A stretch of 60,000 nt of DNA from Symsagittifera roscoffensis (taxonomy: Eukaryota > Xenacoelomorpha > Acoela > Convolutidae), in contig NC_087062.1 in NCBI RefSeq assembly GCF_963678635.1, positions 7,864,193 to 7,924,192 on the forward strand, read 5' to 3'. Positions 1 to 11,400 of the stretch are shown one piece after another. Both the position numbers and the translations under genes were made by a program. Position 1 is the stretch's first letter. Every line of letters begins with the position of its first letter. The notes below the pieces were generated by a model that worked only from the letters and a program-made list of their open reading frames with translations, was not told where the DNA came from and did no database searches.

Positions 1-225
1 CCAATCACAAGTACACTTGCTCTAAGCAAGTGAAATTATCGAGTAAAAAAAGGACTGTCCTGTTTTTGTTTCAAGAGTTTCAACTCAAATCGAGGTTTTT
101 TCAAAGGTATTCAAGCACTTTAATCCTTTAAATGATACCTTACCTGGAACCTTTAAAACCTAGTTAAAAAAGAAAAACTAATCAAAACATCTCGCTGTAA
201 AAATTTGATTGGGTAGTTGACTCAC

Positions 226-2592
226 CTAGTTGAGGTATGGACATGGCAGCTAAGATGAGACTTCCGAAAACATTCTGAACCAGCACCAGCATTGACCCGA
301 TCAGTTCCTCTGATATCGGAAACAAAATGTCTGATCCCATTTCGAACACTAATGGCACACTACTTGCGGAACATATACCTGTAACTACCACAGTTACAAA
401 TACTACAGCTTTGTTAGCTGCGAGAGAAAGACTAAATGCTTTCACTGATAGCACAAAAAGTAGGAATGAGCCAAAGCCGACACATAACAGCATCAGCAAC
501 AGTTTCTTAACTGGGTTATGTCTTCTTAGTCTATCGGCTAAGTTGGCGAAAATAACGCCTCCGATTGCACCTGCCAACGTCGTTGTGGAACCAATCCAGC
601 CTGCTAGAACTTGACTGAACCCTTTGGGTTGCAAGTCCACGTCCAAAATAGACAGATATGAGTTAAAAACCCCACTGAAAAGACCATACACAAACGCTAA
701 ACACCAGAATTTAGGCTTTTTCACTATCTTCCCCACACTCGGCAACAAGTCTTCTCGTTTGCTGAACGAAACTTCCGAGGGTGGTTTGGGAGGCGATCGG
801 GGAAAGTACACAACGACTAGCACGAACAGCACAACTGCGTATATTGACTGATACAAAATGTAGTGCCAGATTTGACCCTGCATTTCCTCCTTAGTTGGTC
901 CTGGTTCTACTGTCGAAGTATCGTTAGGATCTGTGCTTGAGTTTGCCATATCTACGGGCTTCAAGTCATCCACTAGCAGGGGTCCAATGAGGAATGAAAG
1001 AGCTAGTCCTATCTGTTGGGTCCCAGTAGAAAATGCAGTAGCTGTTCTTCTTTCTCCTTCAGGGAACCTAAGTTTGAAACAAAAAAACTAAAACAATTAC
1101 AGACAAGGATGACAGGCTGCCATGCAAGAACAGTGGCCAAGAATGTTCCGAGCACAATTTTCACGAGAAGAAATTCAAAAAAGGGTTTATAAAAAATTAT
1201 TCTTCAATACACGCCACCTGTGATACAAAACAAACATGGCCGACAGAAAATAAGACGAAAACCGTTCGATATGTTTGTTTTGAATCTCTTTGGATCAAAT
1301 TCATTTTGCGAAAAACATGCCAAGAAAGACAGTTAAACGTTACATAAGTATAAAAAGAGAACTTGCAAAGCGGTAACAAAGCCGACATTACTTGAGCAGA
1401 CACCCATTGAGCTAAAAAAAAGTTTACAAAATTAGTTTTCATCTCAACTAAAACATTGAAACCCCCCCCCCCACCCCCACCAAAAATAGATAACAAAGTT
1501 TTTTTTCCCAGCACCTTCAGACATCCTGTGAAATTTTTTATGGAAAAAGTCAAGTGGCCGGTTGCAATGCCCCTGCTTTTTGCTAGACAAAAAATTAAAG
1601 GGCAACTGAATTGGATCAAAAATAACACAGGTAGAATATAAAAATAGCCTAAATAGCTTCAAACCTGTAGCAGAAATAAATTGGCAGTCTTTCGTCAAAT
1701 TTTGTCTTAATAAAAAACGAAAAGTATCACACCAACACCGCTGTGACACTTCTATGATTTCTTTTTGACCTTCTTTGATTTTTTTTTGGAATCCAGATTA
1801 CGATTTAAAGGGCTGTAATATGATACCAACTACTTTCTAGGCATGAAAATTGGCCAAAAATCCTACTCTGTAGTACAAATATTTTGTGCAATTTACGATT
1901 TTACATCTGTTGAGCATTTCACGCTGAATTATCTTGCTCTTATGAAGAACATACTTGAATTGCTATAAAAAAGCTTGCTCCAGTTCAAAATACAGTGAGT
2001 AGAAACCTATCTAGCCAAACAATTCTTACCATTTGAGAGATAGCATCGTCGATGCGGCCATGGGGAGCACTCCTCCGATCCCGTTGAGGAACTCCCCCAG
2101 GTCCTGGATGATACAGATACCTATCGAGTTGTCTGGAATAATCAGCCTTATGGATGCACCGGCCGCTATGCTTCCGGCTGTTATCAGTTGCGCCACACGC
2201 AGTCCGTACCTGTCTATGATTAGCACAAAGACGGGCGGAAACAAAATAAGTGTGAAGAGTCCTAGATTGACCAGAAGAGAAATTTGGCTCGTTTTCCAGT
2301 TGAAAGTGTACTTGGCCGTGTTCTGAATTGGACCCCAGGTGTTCCAAATTTCGAAGTTCGCGAAGCCGACTGCACACCACAACGCTAAAATGTACCATCT
2401 TCTCTTGTAGCTTTTCGTCCCTTTGAACAGACCTGTTCGCTCGTCTGAGACGCTCGGAGTGAGAAGAATCTCAGAGTCCGCTTCTGTTGTGTCAAATGGA
2501 GATTCCGTTTTCATGTCAGGGTCCAAAATTGAGGAGTCAGTGCTATCAACTGCATCTGAATTGTCCTCGTCATGCTGAACGTATTTGGCCAT
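226..2592 (-). CDS. SLC49A4 (DIRC2)-like major-facilitator transporter, 3' end outside window
   Basis: Two exons are visible on the minus strand: 2592-2030 and 1067-226. The ATG at 2592 (MAKYVQHDED) is chosen because the longer frame upstream starts with TTG, not ATG. Exon 1 ends at a GTAAGA donor inside a Trp codon and exon 2 begins after TTAG, giving LSLKW-FPEGERR in frame, as in the single-exon paralogue at 13844-15328. Exon 2 probably ends at an AG|GTGAGT donor at 226. The remaining ~30 residues seen in the paralogue are not found in 1-225, so the last exon lies left of the window. WNTWGPIQNTAK and DRYGLR after the first helices are typical of SLC49A4/DIRC2, a lysosomal-membrane MFS protein. 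The acidic N-terminus holds DSEILL (residues 39-44), a [DE]xxxL[LI] lysosomal sorting motif. The substrate is not inferable from sequence. Confidence 0.85.
1068..2029 (-). other. Intron of the SLC49-like gene
   Basis: This 962-bp GT-AG intron separates the two visible exons. It is AT-rich, with a C-rich homopolymer stretch near 1463-1480. The open frames inside it (for example 1197-1628) look like chance frames with no recognisable domain. Confidence 0.75.
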
Positions 2593-2867
2593 AGCGAGGC
2601 ACAGCAAACAAAGTGTTATGAACAATTAATCGCACGATTTATTCAATTTTTGTACTTCAATTTAAGATCGAGAGAAATAATCACCAAACAGGAATAAACT
2701 TGAAATACCAGTTCAACTTTGCGCCAATAAACGAGTGGACTCTAAATCTAAACACTAGTAAATATTAGTTTTCACAGCTTGCACATTTGATTTCGTAATG
2801 ATAATGATTTCAAAGATGCATTGTCCAGCACTGGTATAAAACATATTTATTTAAATTTCTAGCGAAA

Positions 2868-2976
2868 TTAAAAAAGAATTTCACATGGCGTCTTAATAAG
2901 TACCCGAAGAGCAATAATTAAATACAGAAATCCAGAATAAACAGCCAAAATTGGCATTTCGAGGGCATTTTCTAAC
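2868..2976 (-). CDS. Possible terminal exon of a small membrane protein (unit 1 copy)
   Basis: On the minus strand a pyrimidine-rich acceptor (GTTTTCTTGGTTTCAG) is followed by 34 codons and a TAA. An AATAAA lies at 2851-2846, about 17 bp further on. The peptide reads LENALEMPILAVYSGFLYLI and continues with a hydrophobic stretch, that is, one membrane helix. The N-x-x-E-x-P pattern before a helix recalls MAPEG-family membrane proteins, but I see no other exon to support that, so it is a guess. It lies between satellite DNA and the SLC49-like exon 1, on the same strand, and is repeated at 5820-5928 and 8780-8888. It could equally be a chance acceptor in front of a short open frame. Confidence 0.3.
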
Positions 2977-4289
2977 CTGAAACCAAGAAAACATGAACAT
3001 CTGCGTGGACTATAAAACAAAAACCAACTTAATTCGCAAATCTTTGAAGAGTCTTGTATCCTAAATGACCGTCCTTTTAAATCAAACAAGGATTTTCTTT
3101 CATCCAATGATTCTAGTCAAAACTGATGCTATTTGCTGAAGACAGTCAAGTTTATTCAATCATTTAATACCCAGTCGCTGTTTGGTTTGCCATTTCTCAG
3201 TTGTCTCCTATTCTCAATGGTCCGAGCGCGTTTTGAATGAAAGGTCGCGCTAAGCATATACCCCTCTATCATCAATTGGAAAAATGCAGCTTTTTCTGGA
3301 TACTGATTTCCTTTTCGGTTTTGGGGATCAAACGCGCAATCTCTCGCCCCCCCCCTTAAGTGACCTACCGTAGAATGCCCTCCCCAATCATGTATTAATT
3401 CTGAAATTTAATTCTTTAGAGAAGAAAAAATACAATTCACATTAGCGCACAAAATATAACCATTTTGCAATTCTTCATACAATTCTTGATAGGCTACAAA
3501 ATCAGTTGAATCGACATTTTATCTATTTTCCGATAATTTAATCTTGAAAGGTGATATAATTTTCTTCTCATCGATATCATTTTGGGGAGCGGGGATATTT
3601 TACGGTTGATCCGGTTTTGGAATCCGTATCATCACTGAAATGACATGAAACTCACTGGACCCCATCTAGCAGTTCCGTGCAATAAAAACACCGTGCGGCA
3701 CATTAAAAGCTCGTTCATGAAAACTCGTTGAACAGATTGAAGCAACTGAATGCAGAGAAACACTTTAAAATAATTCTAGGTACTAAAACTGTTGCAATTT
3801 TTCAAACTCATTAAACTTTTTTTTTAAATTTTTTTGATACAACTCTCTAATACGGAAAGCATTCTACTTATTAAAACAGAATCAATTGTCAAAAGAAAAT
3901 TAGCATCAAAAGAAAGTTTATGATGCGGTAACTGAGTAGACAATAATTGGGCACAAGACCAGAGATCCGGAAAAATTAAATGATCCGAACGCGCAGTATT
4001 AAGCAAAATTTTAAAACTATCAAACGGAAAAAAAAACAAGGATAGCCGGTTGCTGTGCAAGAAGCACAATGTTCGGACCAGAGCTAAAAATAAAACTTCA
4101 AATTATTCAGTTCTTCAAATTAGCGTCGTTTTTGTACGTCGTGTGATGATAACTATACTATATACACGCGTGAAACGTTGGCAAATAAGGCATAATTTTT
4201 CTATTTTTTGTAAACAATACTAGCATGTAAAGCACCTCCGTGTAACACTTTTTAACAACTCATTAAAAAAACGCATACAATGGAAAGGA

Positions 4290-5132
4290 GATCTGCATGC
4301 TATGAGTGTACTCTGACAGTACCCAATTATAGGGTTGGTAATTTCAAATTTTGTAAAATTTTTTATTCAAGTTTTTTTTAATTCAAACTTTTATTTAAGT
4401 TTTCGAATTAAAATTTTGTGAAGTTTTTTGTATCTATGTTCTTTGAAAAATTATAAAATGAATTAACAAACGTCACATCTCAAAAACTTAAAAAAATATA
4501 TATATCAGTCGCATTTGGACGCAAGATTTGCAACTGCCGAGAGTTATCTTTCAGTACCGAACTACAGCGTTGCGAATTTCAAATTTTGAGAAACTTCAAA
4601 TTTAGAGTTTTCCGTCATATGTCAAAATTACGAGATTTGAGCAGTGAAAACCCCTGTGAATATTTTGACAGCCCCCAACTACTAGGTTAAGAATTTCAAA
4701 TTTTGAAGAGAAAAAAAGAAGAAATTGAAGTTTTCTGAAAAACTTTTTAAAAAATCAAACAAAACGTCAATGTAGCAAACAACAAAGAGTTGTGTATTCA
4801 CATTTGGAGTCAAGATTTGTAACCCCTGAGAGTACTCTGACAGCCCCCAACTACAGGATTGCGAATTTCGCTTTTGAAAAAAAATCAAATTTAAGTTTTC
4901 TGAAAATTTTAGAAAAATCACACAAGCTTCATATATCTCAAAAATTACAAATATTTGAGCAGTCATATTTGGAGAAATACCTTGCAACTCCTGAGAATAC
5001 CCTGACAGACCCTCAATTGAAAACTTTTGATATCTAAATTCTTTGATTAATTTATATAAAAAAGTCATAACAAACCTCACCTCTCGGAAACTACGAGTTG
5101 AGTAATCGCATTCGGACGCAATATTTTTAATA
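4290..5132. repeat. Degenerate ~130-165-bp satellite (unit 1 copy)
   Basis: Successive diverged monomers share the phrases GCAGTCATATTTGGA, CTCTGACAGCCCCCAACTACAGG, GCGAATTTCAAATTTTGA and a stretch like ATCTCAAAAACTAC. Monomers start near 4505, 4640, 4795, 4963 and 5103. The tandem-unit breakpoint at 5132 falls inside this array. Confidence 0.75.
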
Positions 5133-5544
5133 TTATCAGTTGCGCCACACGCAGTCCGTACCTGTCTATGATTAGCACAAAGACGGGCGGAAACAAAATA
5201 AGTGTGAAGAGTCCTAGATTGACCAGAAGAGAAATTTGGCTCGTTTGCCAGTTGAAAGTGTACTTGGCCGTGTTCTGAATTGGACCCCAGGTGTTCCAAA
5301 TTTCGAAGTTCGCGAAGCCGACTGCACACCACAACGCTAAAATGTACCATCTTCTCTTGTAGCTTTTCGTCCCTCTGAACAGACCTGTTCGCTCGTCTGA
5401 GACGCTCGGAGTGAGAAGATTCTCAGAGTCCGCTTCTGTTGTGTCAAATGGAGATTCCGTTTTCATGTCAGGGTCCAAAATTGAGGAGTCAGTGCTATCA
5501 ACTGCATCTGAATTGTCCTCGTCATGCTGAACGTATTTGGCCAT
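5077..5544 (-). pseudogene. Truncated copy of SLC49-like exon 1 (unit 2)
   Basis: From the ATG at 5544 this copy matches exon 1 of the gene at 226-2592 through DRYGLRVAQL. It then crosses the repeat junction into satellite sequence and stops after 19 unrelated residues. Compared with unit 1 it has three visible amino-acid changes: I to N in the dileucine motif (DSENLL, which still fits [DE]xxxLL), K to R in GTKS, and K to Q before TSQIS. No splice donor is visible near the truncation, so it cannot simply join exon 2. It could be transcribed if the promoter was copied, and would give a 155-aa fragment with about two membrane helices. Confidence 0.85.
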
Positions 5545-5819
5545 AGCGAGGCACAGCAAACAAAGTGTTATGAACAATTAATCGCACGATTTATTCAATT
5601 TTTGTACTTCAATTTAAGATCGAGAGAAATAATCACCAAACAGGAATAAACTTGAAATACCAGTTCAACTTTGCGCCAATAAACGAGTGGACTCTAAATC
5701 TAAACACTAGTAAATATTAGTTTTCACAGCTTGCACATTTGATTTCGTAATGATAATGATTTCAAAGATGCATTGTCCAGCACTGGTATAAAACATATTT
5801 ATTTAAATTTCTAGCGAAA

Positions 5820-5928
5820 TTAAAAAAGAATTTCACATGGCGTCTTAATAAGTACCCGAAGAGCAATAATTAAATACAGAAATCCAGAATAAACAGCCAA
5901 AATTGGCATTTCGAGGGCATTTTCTAAC
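5820..5928 (-). CDS. Possible terminal exon of a small membrane protein (unit 2 copy)
   Basis: Same sequence as the candidate exon at 2868-2976: a strong acceptor, 34 codons with one hydrophobic segment, TAA and a nearby AATAAA. Identity between copies reflects recent duplication and is not separate evidence that it is coding. Confidence 0.3.
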
Positions 5929-7249
5929 CTGAAACCAAGAAAACATGAACATCTGCGTGGACTATAAAACAAAAACCAACTTAATTCGCAAATCTTTGAA
6001 GAGTCTTGTATCCTAAATGACCGTCCTTTTAAATCAAACAAGGATTTTCTTTCATCCAATGATTCTAGTCAAAACTGATGCTATTTGCTGAAGACAGTCA
6101 AGTTTATTCAATCATTTAATACCCAGTCGCTGTTTGGTTTGCCATTTCTCAGTTGTCTCCTATTCTCAATGGTCCGAGCGCGTTTTGAATGAAAGGTCGC
6201 GCTAAGCATATACCCCTCTATCATCAATTGGAAAAATGCAGCTTTTTCTGGATACTGATATCCTTTTCGGTTTTGGGGATCAAACGCGCAATCTCTCGCC
6301 CCCCCCCCCCCCCCCTTAAGTGACCTACCGTAGAATGCCCTCCCCAATCATGTATTAATTCTGAAATTTAATTCTTTAGAAAAGAAAAAATACAATTCAC
6401 ATTAGCGCACAAAATATAACCATTTTGCAATTCTTCATACAATTCTTGATAGGCTACAAAATCAGTTGAATCGACATTTTATCTATTTTCCGATAATTTA
6501 ATCTTGAAAGGTGATATAATTTTCTTCTCATCGATATCATTTTGGGGAGCGGGGATATTTTACGGTTGATCCGGTTTTGGAATCCGTATCATCACTGAAA
6601 TGACATGAAACTCACTGGACCCCATCTAGCAGTTCCGTGCAATAAAAACACCGTGCGGCACATTAAAAGCTCGTTCATGAAAACTCGTTGAACAGATTGA
6701 AGCAACTGAATGCAGAGAAACACTTTAAAATAATTCTAGGTACTAAAACTGTTGCAATTTTTCAAACTCATTAAACTTTTTTTTTAAATTTTTTTGATAC
6801 AACTCTCTAATACGGAAAGCATTCTACTTATTAAAACAGAATCAATTGTCAAAAGAAAATTAGCATCAAAAGAAAGTTTATGATGCGGTAACTGAGTAGA
6901 CAATAATTGGGCACAAGACCAGAGATCCGGAAAAATTAAATGATCCGAACGCGCAGTATTAAGCAAAATTTTAAAACTATCAAACGGAAAAAAAAACAAG
7001 GATAGCCGGTTGCTGTGCAAGAAGCACAATGTTCGGACCAGAGCTAAAAATAAAACTTCAAATTATTCAGTTCTTCAAATTAGCGTCGTTTTTGTACGTC
7101 GTGTGATGATAACTATACTATATACACGCGTGAAACGTTGGCAAATAAGGCATAATTTTTCTATTTTTTGTAAACAATACTAGCATGTAAAGCACCTCCG
7201 TGTAACACTTTTTAACAACTCATTAAAAAAACGCATACAATGGAAAGGA

Positions 7250-8092
7250 GATCTGCATGCTATGAGTGTACTCTGACAGTACCCAATTATAGGGTTGGTA
7301 ATTTCAAATTTTGTAAAATTTTTTATTCAAGTTTTTTTTAATTCAAACTTTTATTTAAGTTTTCGAATTAAAATTTTGTGAAGTTTTTTGTATCTATGTT
7401 CTTTGAAAAATTATAAAATGAATTAACAAACGTCACATCTCAAAAACTTAAAAAAATATATATATCAGTCGCATTTGGACGCAAGATTTGCAACTGCCGA
7501 GAGTTATCTTTCAGTACCGAACTACAGCGTTGCGAATTTCAAATTTTGAGAAACTTCAAATTTAGAGTTTTCCGTCATATGTCAAAATTACGAGATTTGA
7601 GCAGTGAAAACCCCTGTGAATATTTTGACAGCCCCCAACTACTAGGTTAAGAATTTCAAATTTTGAAGAGAAAAAAAGAAGAAATTGAAGTTTTCTGAAA
7701 AACTTTTTAAAAAATCAAACAAAACGTCAATGTAGCAAACAACAAAGAGTTGTGTATTCACATTTGGAGTCAAGATTTGTAACCCCTGAGAGTACTCTGA
7801 CAGCCCCCAACTACAGGATTGCGAATTTCGCTTTTGAAAAAAAATCAAATTTAAGTTTTCTGAAAATTTTAGAAAAATCACACAAGCTTCATATATCTCA
7901 AAAATTACAAATATTTGAGCAGTCATATTTGGAGAAATACCTTGCAACTCCTGAGAATACCCTGACAGACCCTCAATTGAAAACTTTTGATATCTAAATT
8001 CTTTGATTAATTTATATAAAAAAGTCATAACAAACCTCACCTCTCGGAAACTACGAGTTGAGTAATCGCATTCGGACGCAATATTTTTAATA
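7250..8092. repeat. Degenerate ~130-165-bp satellite (unit 2 copy)
   Basis: Copy of the array at 4290-5132 with the same monomers and the same end point. Confidence 0.75.
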
Positions 8093-8504
8093 TTATCAGT
8101 TGCGCCACACGCAGTCCGTACCTGTCTATGATTAGCACAAAGACGGGCGGAAACAAAATAAGTGTGAAGAGTCCTAGATTGACCAGAAGAGAAATTTGGC
8201 TCGTTTGCCAGTTGAAAGTGTACTTGGCCGTGTTCTGAATTGGACCCCAGGTGTTCCAAATTTCGAAGTTCGCGAAGCCGACTGCACACCACAACGCTAA
8301 AATGTACCATCTTCTCTTGTAGCTTTTCGTCCCTCTGAACAGACCTGTTCGCTCGTCTGAGACGCTCGGAGTGAGAAGATTCTCAGAGTCCGCTTCTGTT
8401 GTGTCAAATGGAGATTCCGTTTTCATGTCAGGGTCCAAAATTGAGGAGTCAGTGCTATCAACTGCATCTGAATTGTCCTCGTCATGCTGAACGTATTTGG
8501 CCAT
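8037..8504 (-). pseudogene. Truncated copy of SLC49-like exon 1 (unit 3)
   Basis: The translated frame is identical to that of the copy at 5077-5544: ATG at 8504, match to exon 1 up to RVAQL, then read-through of the repeat junction and a stop at 8037. It is the copy furthest upstream in the transcription direction of the intact gene. The intact exon 1 therefore has two truncated first-exon copies, each with its own upstream flank, lying behind it in tandem. Confidence 0.85.
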
Positions 8505-11042
8505 AGCGAGGCACAGCAAACAAAGTGTTATGAACAATTAATCGCACGATTTATTCAATTTTTGTACTTCAATTTAAGATCGAGAGAAATAATCACCAAA
8601 CAGGAATAAACTTGAAATACCAGTTCAACTTTGCGCCAATAAACGAGTGGACTCTAAATCTAAACACTAGTAAATATTAGTTTTCACAGCTTGCACATTT
8701 GATTTCGTAATGATAATGATTTCAAAGATGCATTGTCCAGCACTGGTATAAAACATATTTATTTAAATTTCTAGCGAAATTAAAAAAGAATTTCACATGG
8801 CGTCTTAATAAGTACCCGAAGAGCAATAATTAAATACAGAAATCCAGAATAAACAGCCAAAATTGGCATTTCGAGGGCATTTTCTAACCTGAAACCAAGA
8901 AAACATGAACATCTGCGTGGACTATAAAACAAAAACCAACTTAATTCGCAAATCTTTGAAGAGTCTTGTATCCTAAATGACCGTCCTTTTAAATCAAACA
9001 AGGATTTTCTTTCATCCAATGATTCTAGTCAAAACTGATGCTATTTGCTGAAGACAGTCAAGTTTATTCAATCATTTAATACCCAGTCGCTGTTTGGTTT
9101 GCCATTTCTCAGTTGTCTCCTATTCTCAATGGTCCGAGCGCGTTTTGAATGAAAGGTCGCGCTAAGCATATACCCCTCTATCATCAATTGGAAAAATGCA
9201 GCTTTTTCTGGATACTGATATCCTTTTCGGTTTTGGGGATCAAACGCGCAATCTCTCGCCCCCCCCCCCCCCTTAAGTGACCTACCGTAGAATGCCCTCC
9301 CCAATCATGTATTAATTCTGAAATTTAATTCTTTAGAAAAGAAAAAATACAATTCACATTAGCGCACAAAATATAACCATTTTGCAATTCTTCATACAAT
9401 TCTTGATAGGCTACAAAATCAGTTGAATCGACATTTTATCTATTTTCCGATAATTTAATCTTGAAAGGTGATATAATTTTCTTCTCATCGATATCATTTT
9501 GGGGAGCGGGGATATTTTACGGTTGATCCGGTTTTGGAATCCGTATCATCACTGAAATGACATGAAACTCACTGGACCCCATCTAGCAGTTCCGTGCAAT
9601 AAAAACACCGTGCGGCACATTAAAAGCTCGTTCATGAAAACTCGTTGAACAGATTGAAGCAACTGAATGCAGAGAAACACTTTAAAATAATTCTAGGTAC
9701 TAAAACTGTTGCAATTTTTCAAACTCATTAAACTTTTTTTTTAAATTTTTTTGATACAACTCTCTAATACGGAAAGCATTCTACTTATTAAAACAGAATC
9801 AATTGTCAAAAGAAAATTAGCATCAAAAGAAAGTTTATGATGCGGTAACTGAGTAGACAATAATTGGGCACAAGACCAGAGATCCGGAAAAATTAAATGA
9901 TCCGAACGCGCAGTATTAAGCAAAATTTTAAAACTATCAAACGGAAAAAAAAACAAGGATAGCCGGTTGCTGTGCAAGAAGCACAATGTTCGGACCAGAG
10001 CTAAAAATAAAACTTCAAATTATTCAGTTCTTCAAATTAGCGTCGTTTTTGTACGTCGTGTGATGATAACTATACTATATACACGCGTGAAACGTTGGCA
10101 AATAAGGCATAATTTTTCTATTTTTTGTAAACAATACTAGCATGTAAAGCACCTCCGTGTAACACTTTTTAACAACTCATTAAAAAAACGCATACAATGG
10201 AAAGGAGATCTGCATGCTATGAGTGTACTCTGACAGTACCCAATTATAGGGTTGGTAATTTCAAATTTTGTAAAATTTTTTATTCAAGTTTTTTTTAATT
10301 CAAACTTTTATTTAAGTTTTCGAATTAAAATTTTGTGAAGTTTTTTGTATCTATGTTCTTTGAAAAATTATAAAATGAATTAACAAACGTCACATCTCAA
10401 AAACGAAAAAAATATATATCAGTCGCATTTGGACGCAAGATTTGCAACTGCCGAGAGTTATCTTTCAGTACCGAACTACAGCGTTGCGAATTTCAAATTT
10501 TGAGAAACTTCAAATTTAGAGTTTTCCGTCATATGTCAAAATTACGAGATTTGAGCAGTGAAAACCCCTGTGAATATTTTGACAGCCCCCAACTACTAGG
10601 TGAAGAATTTCAAATTTTGAAGAGAAAAAAAGAAGAAATTGAAGTTTTCTGAAAAACTTTTTAAAAATCAAACAAAACGTCAATGTAGCAAACAACAAAG
10701 AGTTGTGTATTCACATTTGGAGTCAACATTTGTAACCCCTGAGAGTACTCTGACAGCCCCCAACTACAGGATTGCGAATTTCGCTTTTGAAAAAAATCAA
10801 TTTAAGTTTTCTGAAAATTTTAGAAAAATCACACAAGCTTCATATATCTCAAAAATTACAAATATTTGAGCAGTCATATTTGGAGAAATACCTTGCAACT
10901 CCTGAGAATACCCTGACAGACCCTCAATTGAAAACTTTTGATATCTAAATTCTTTGATTAATTTATATAAAAAAGTCATAACAAACCTCACCTCTCGGAA
11001 ACTACGAGTTGAGTAATCGCATTCGGACGCAATATTTTTAAT
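8093..11042. repeat. Tandem segmental repeat, unit 3 of 3 (~2.95 kb)
   Basis: Unit 3 is the rightmost copy and has a 14-C run at ~9259. Its right end carries private variants (AAACGAAAAAAATATATATC, CTAGGTGAAG, GTCAACATTT) and continues into further satellite monomers without a junction. It is therefore the copy attached to the original right flank. Confidence 0.95.
8780..8888 (-). CDS. Possible terminal exon of a small membrane protein (unit 3 copy)
   Basis: Third copy of the candidate exon described at 2868-2976, with the same acceptor, 34-codon frame, stop and AATAAA. Confidence 0.3.
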
Positions 11043-11400
11043 TTGAAACATGTGAGAGTACTCTCAGAACACCCAACTACAAAGCTGAGCATTTCAATTC
11101 TTTCGAACTTATGAAAACCATAGTTTTCTGAAAAATTAAAAGAAATCATAAAACACGTAATATCTCGAAAAGAAACAAGGATTTGCTCAGTCATATTAGG
11201 AGGCACGATTTGAAATCCTTGAGATTACTTTGACAGCGCCAACTACAGGGTTGGGAAATTCAAGTTAAGTAAATTATAGTAATTTGATTTTTCTGAAAAA
11301 AATCACAAAAATCGTCGTTTCTCGTACGCTAAAAGGATCTGGGCCATAATAATTGGAGGCCAAAATGGCAACTACTGGGAAACCCTGGCAGCATCTGAAT
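10210..11400. repeat. Degenerate satellite array, longest version
   Basis: Diverged monomers start near 10424, 10555, 10708, 10868, 11011, 11177 and 11341, so the spacing is 131-166 bp. Each has a variant of (C/T)CATATTTGGAG, a GAGAGTACTCTGACAGC-like phrase, CAACTACAGGGTTG and TTTCTGAAAAA. The part beyond 11042 occurs only once, so this is the parent array from which units 1 and 2 were cut. Confidence 0.75.

Larger units (their letters stand above)
2181..5132. repeat. Tandem segmental repeat, unit 1 of 3 (~2.95 kb)
   Basis: Unit 1 runs from the TTATCAGTTGCGCC sequence inside the SLC49-like exon 1 to the middle of a degenerate satellite. The same sequence restarts at 5133 and at 8093. Unit 1 differs from units 2 and 3 in its left half (for example GTTTTCCAG against GTTTGCCAG, and a run of 9 C at ~3347) but agrees with unit 2 in its right half. 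Apart from the exon 1 remainder and a short possible exon at 2868-2976, it looks non-coding. The stretch 2977-4280 has only small chance frames. Confidence 0.95.
5133..8092. repeat. Tandem segmental repeat, unit 2 of 3 (2960 bp, mosaic)
   Basis: Unit 2 is a full copy of the unit with a 17-C run at ~6299. Its left half shares all noted variants with unit 3 (GTTTGCCAG, CCCTCTGAAC, TGATATCC, TTAGAAAAG). Its right half shares all noted variants with unit 1 (AACTTAAAAAAATATATATATC, CTAGGTTAAG, GTCAAGATTT). This is the pattern expected of the middle unit after unequal crossing-over between two older units. Confidence 0.95.

Noticed and set aside
2593-2625. Upstream extension of the SLC49-like protein (FITLCLLCLA) as a signal peptide
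   Set aside because: The frame begins with TTG on the minus strand. The first ATG is at 2592, and SLC49A4-type proteins have a cytosolic N-terminus.
6108-6347. Glycine-rich 79-aa and 78-aa frames at 6108 and 9068
   Set aside because: The glycines come from the variable C run read on the minus strand. Unit 1 lacks the same frame.
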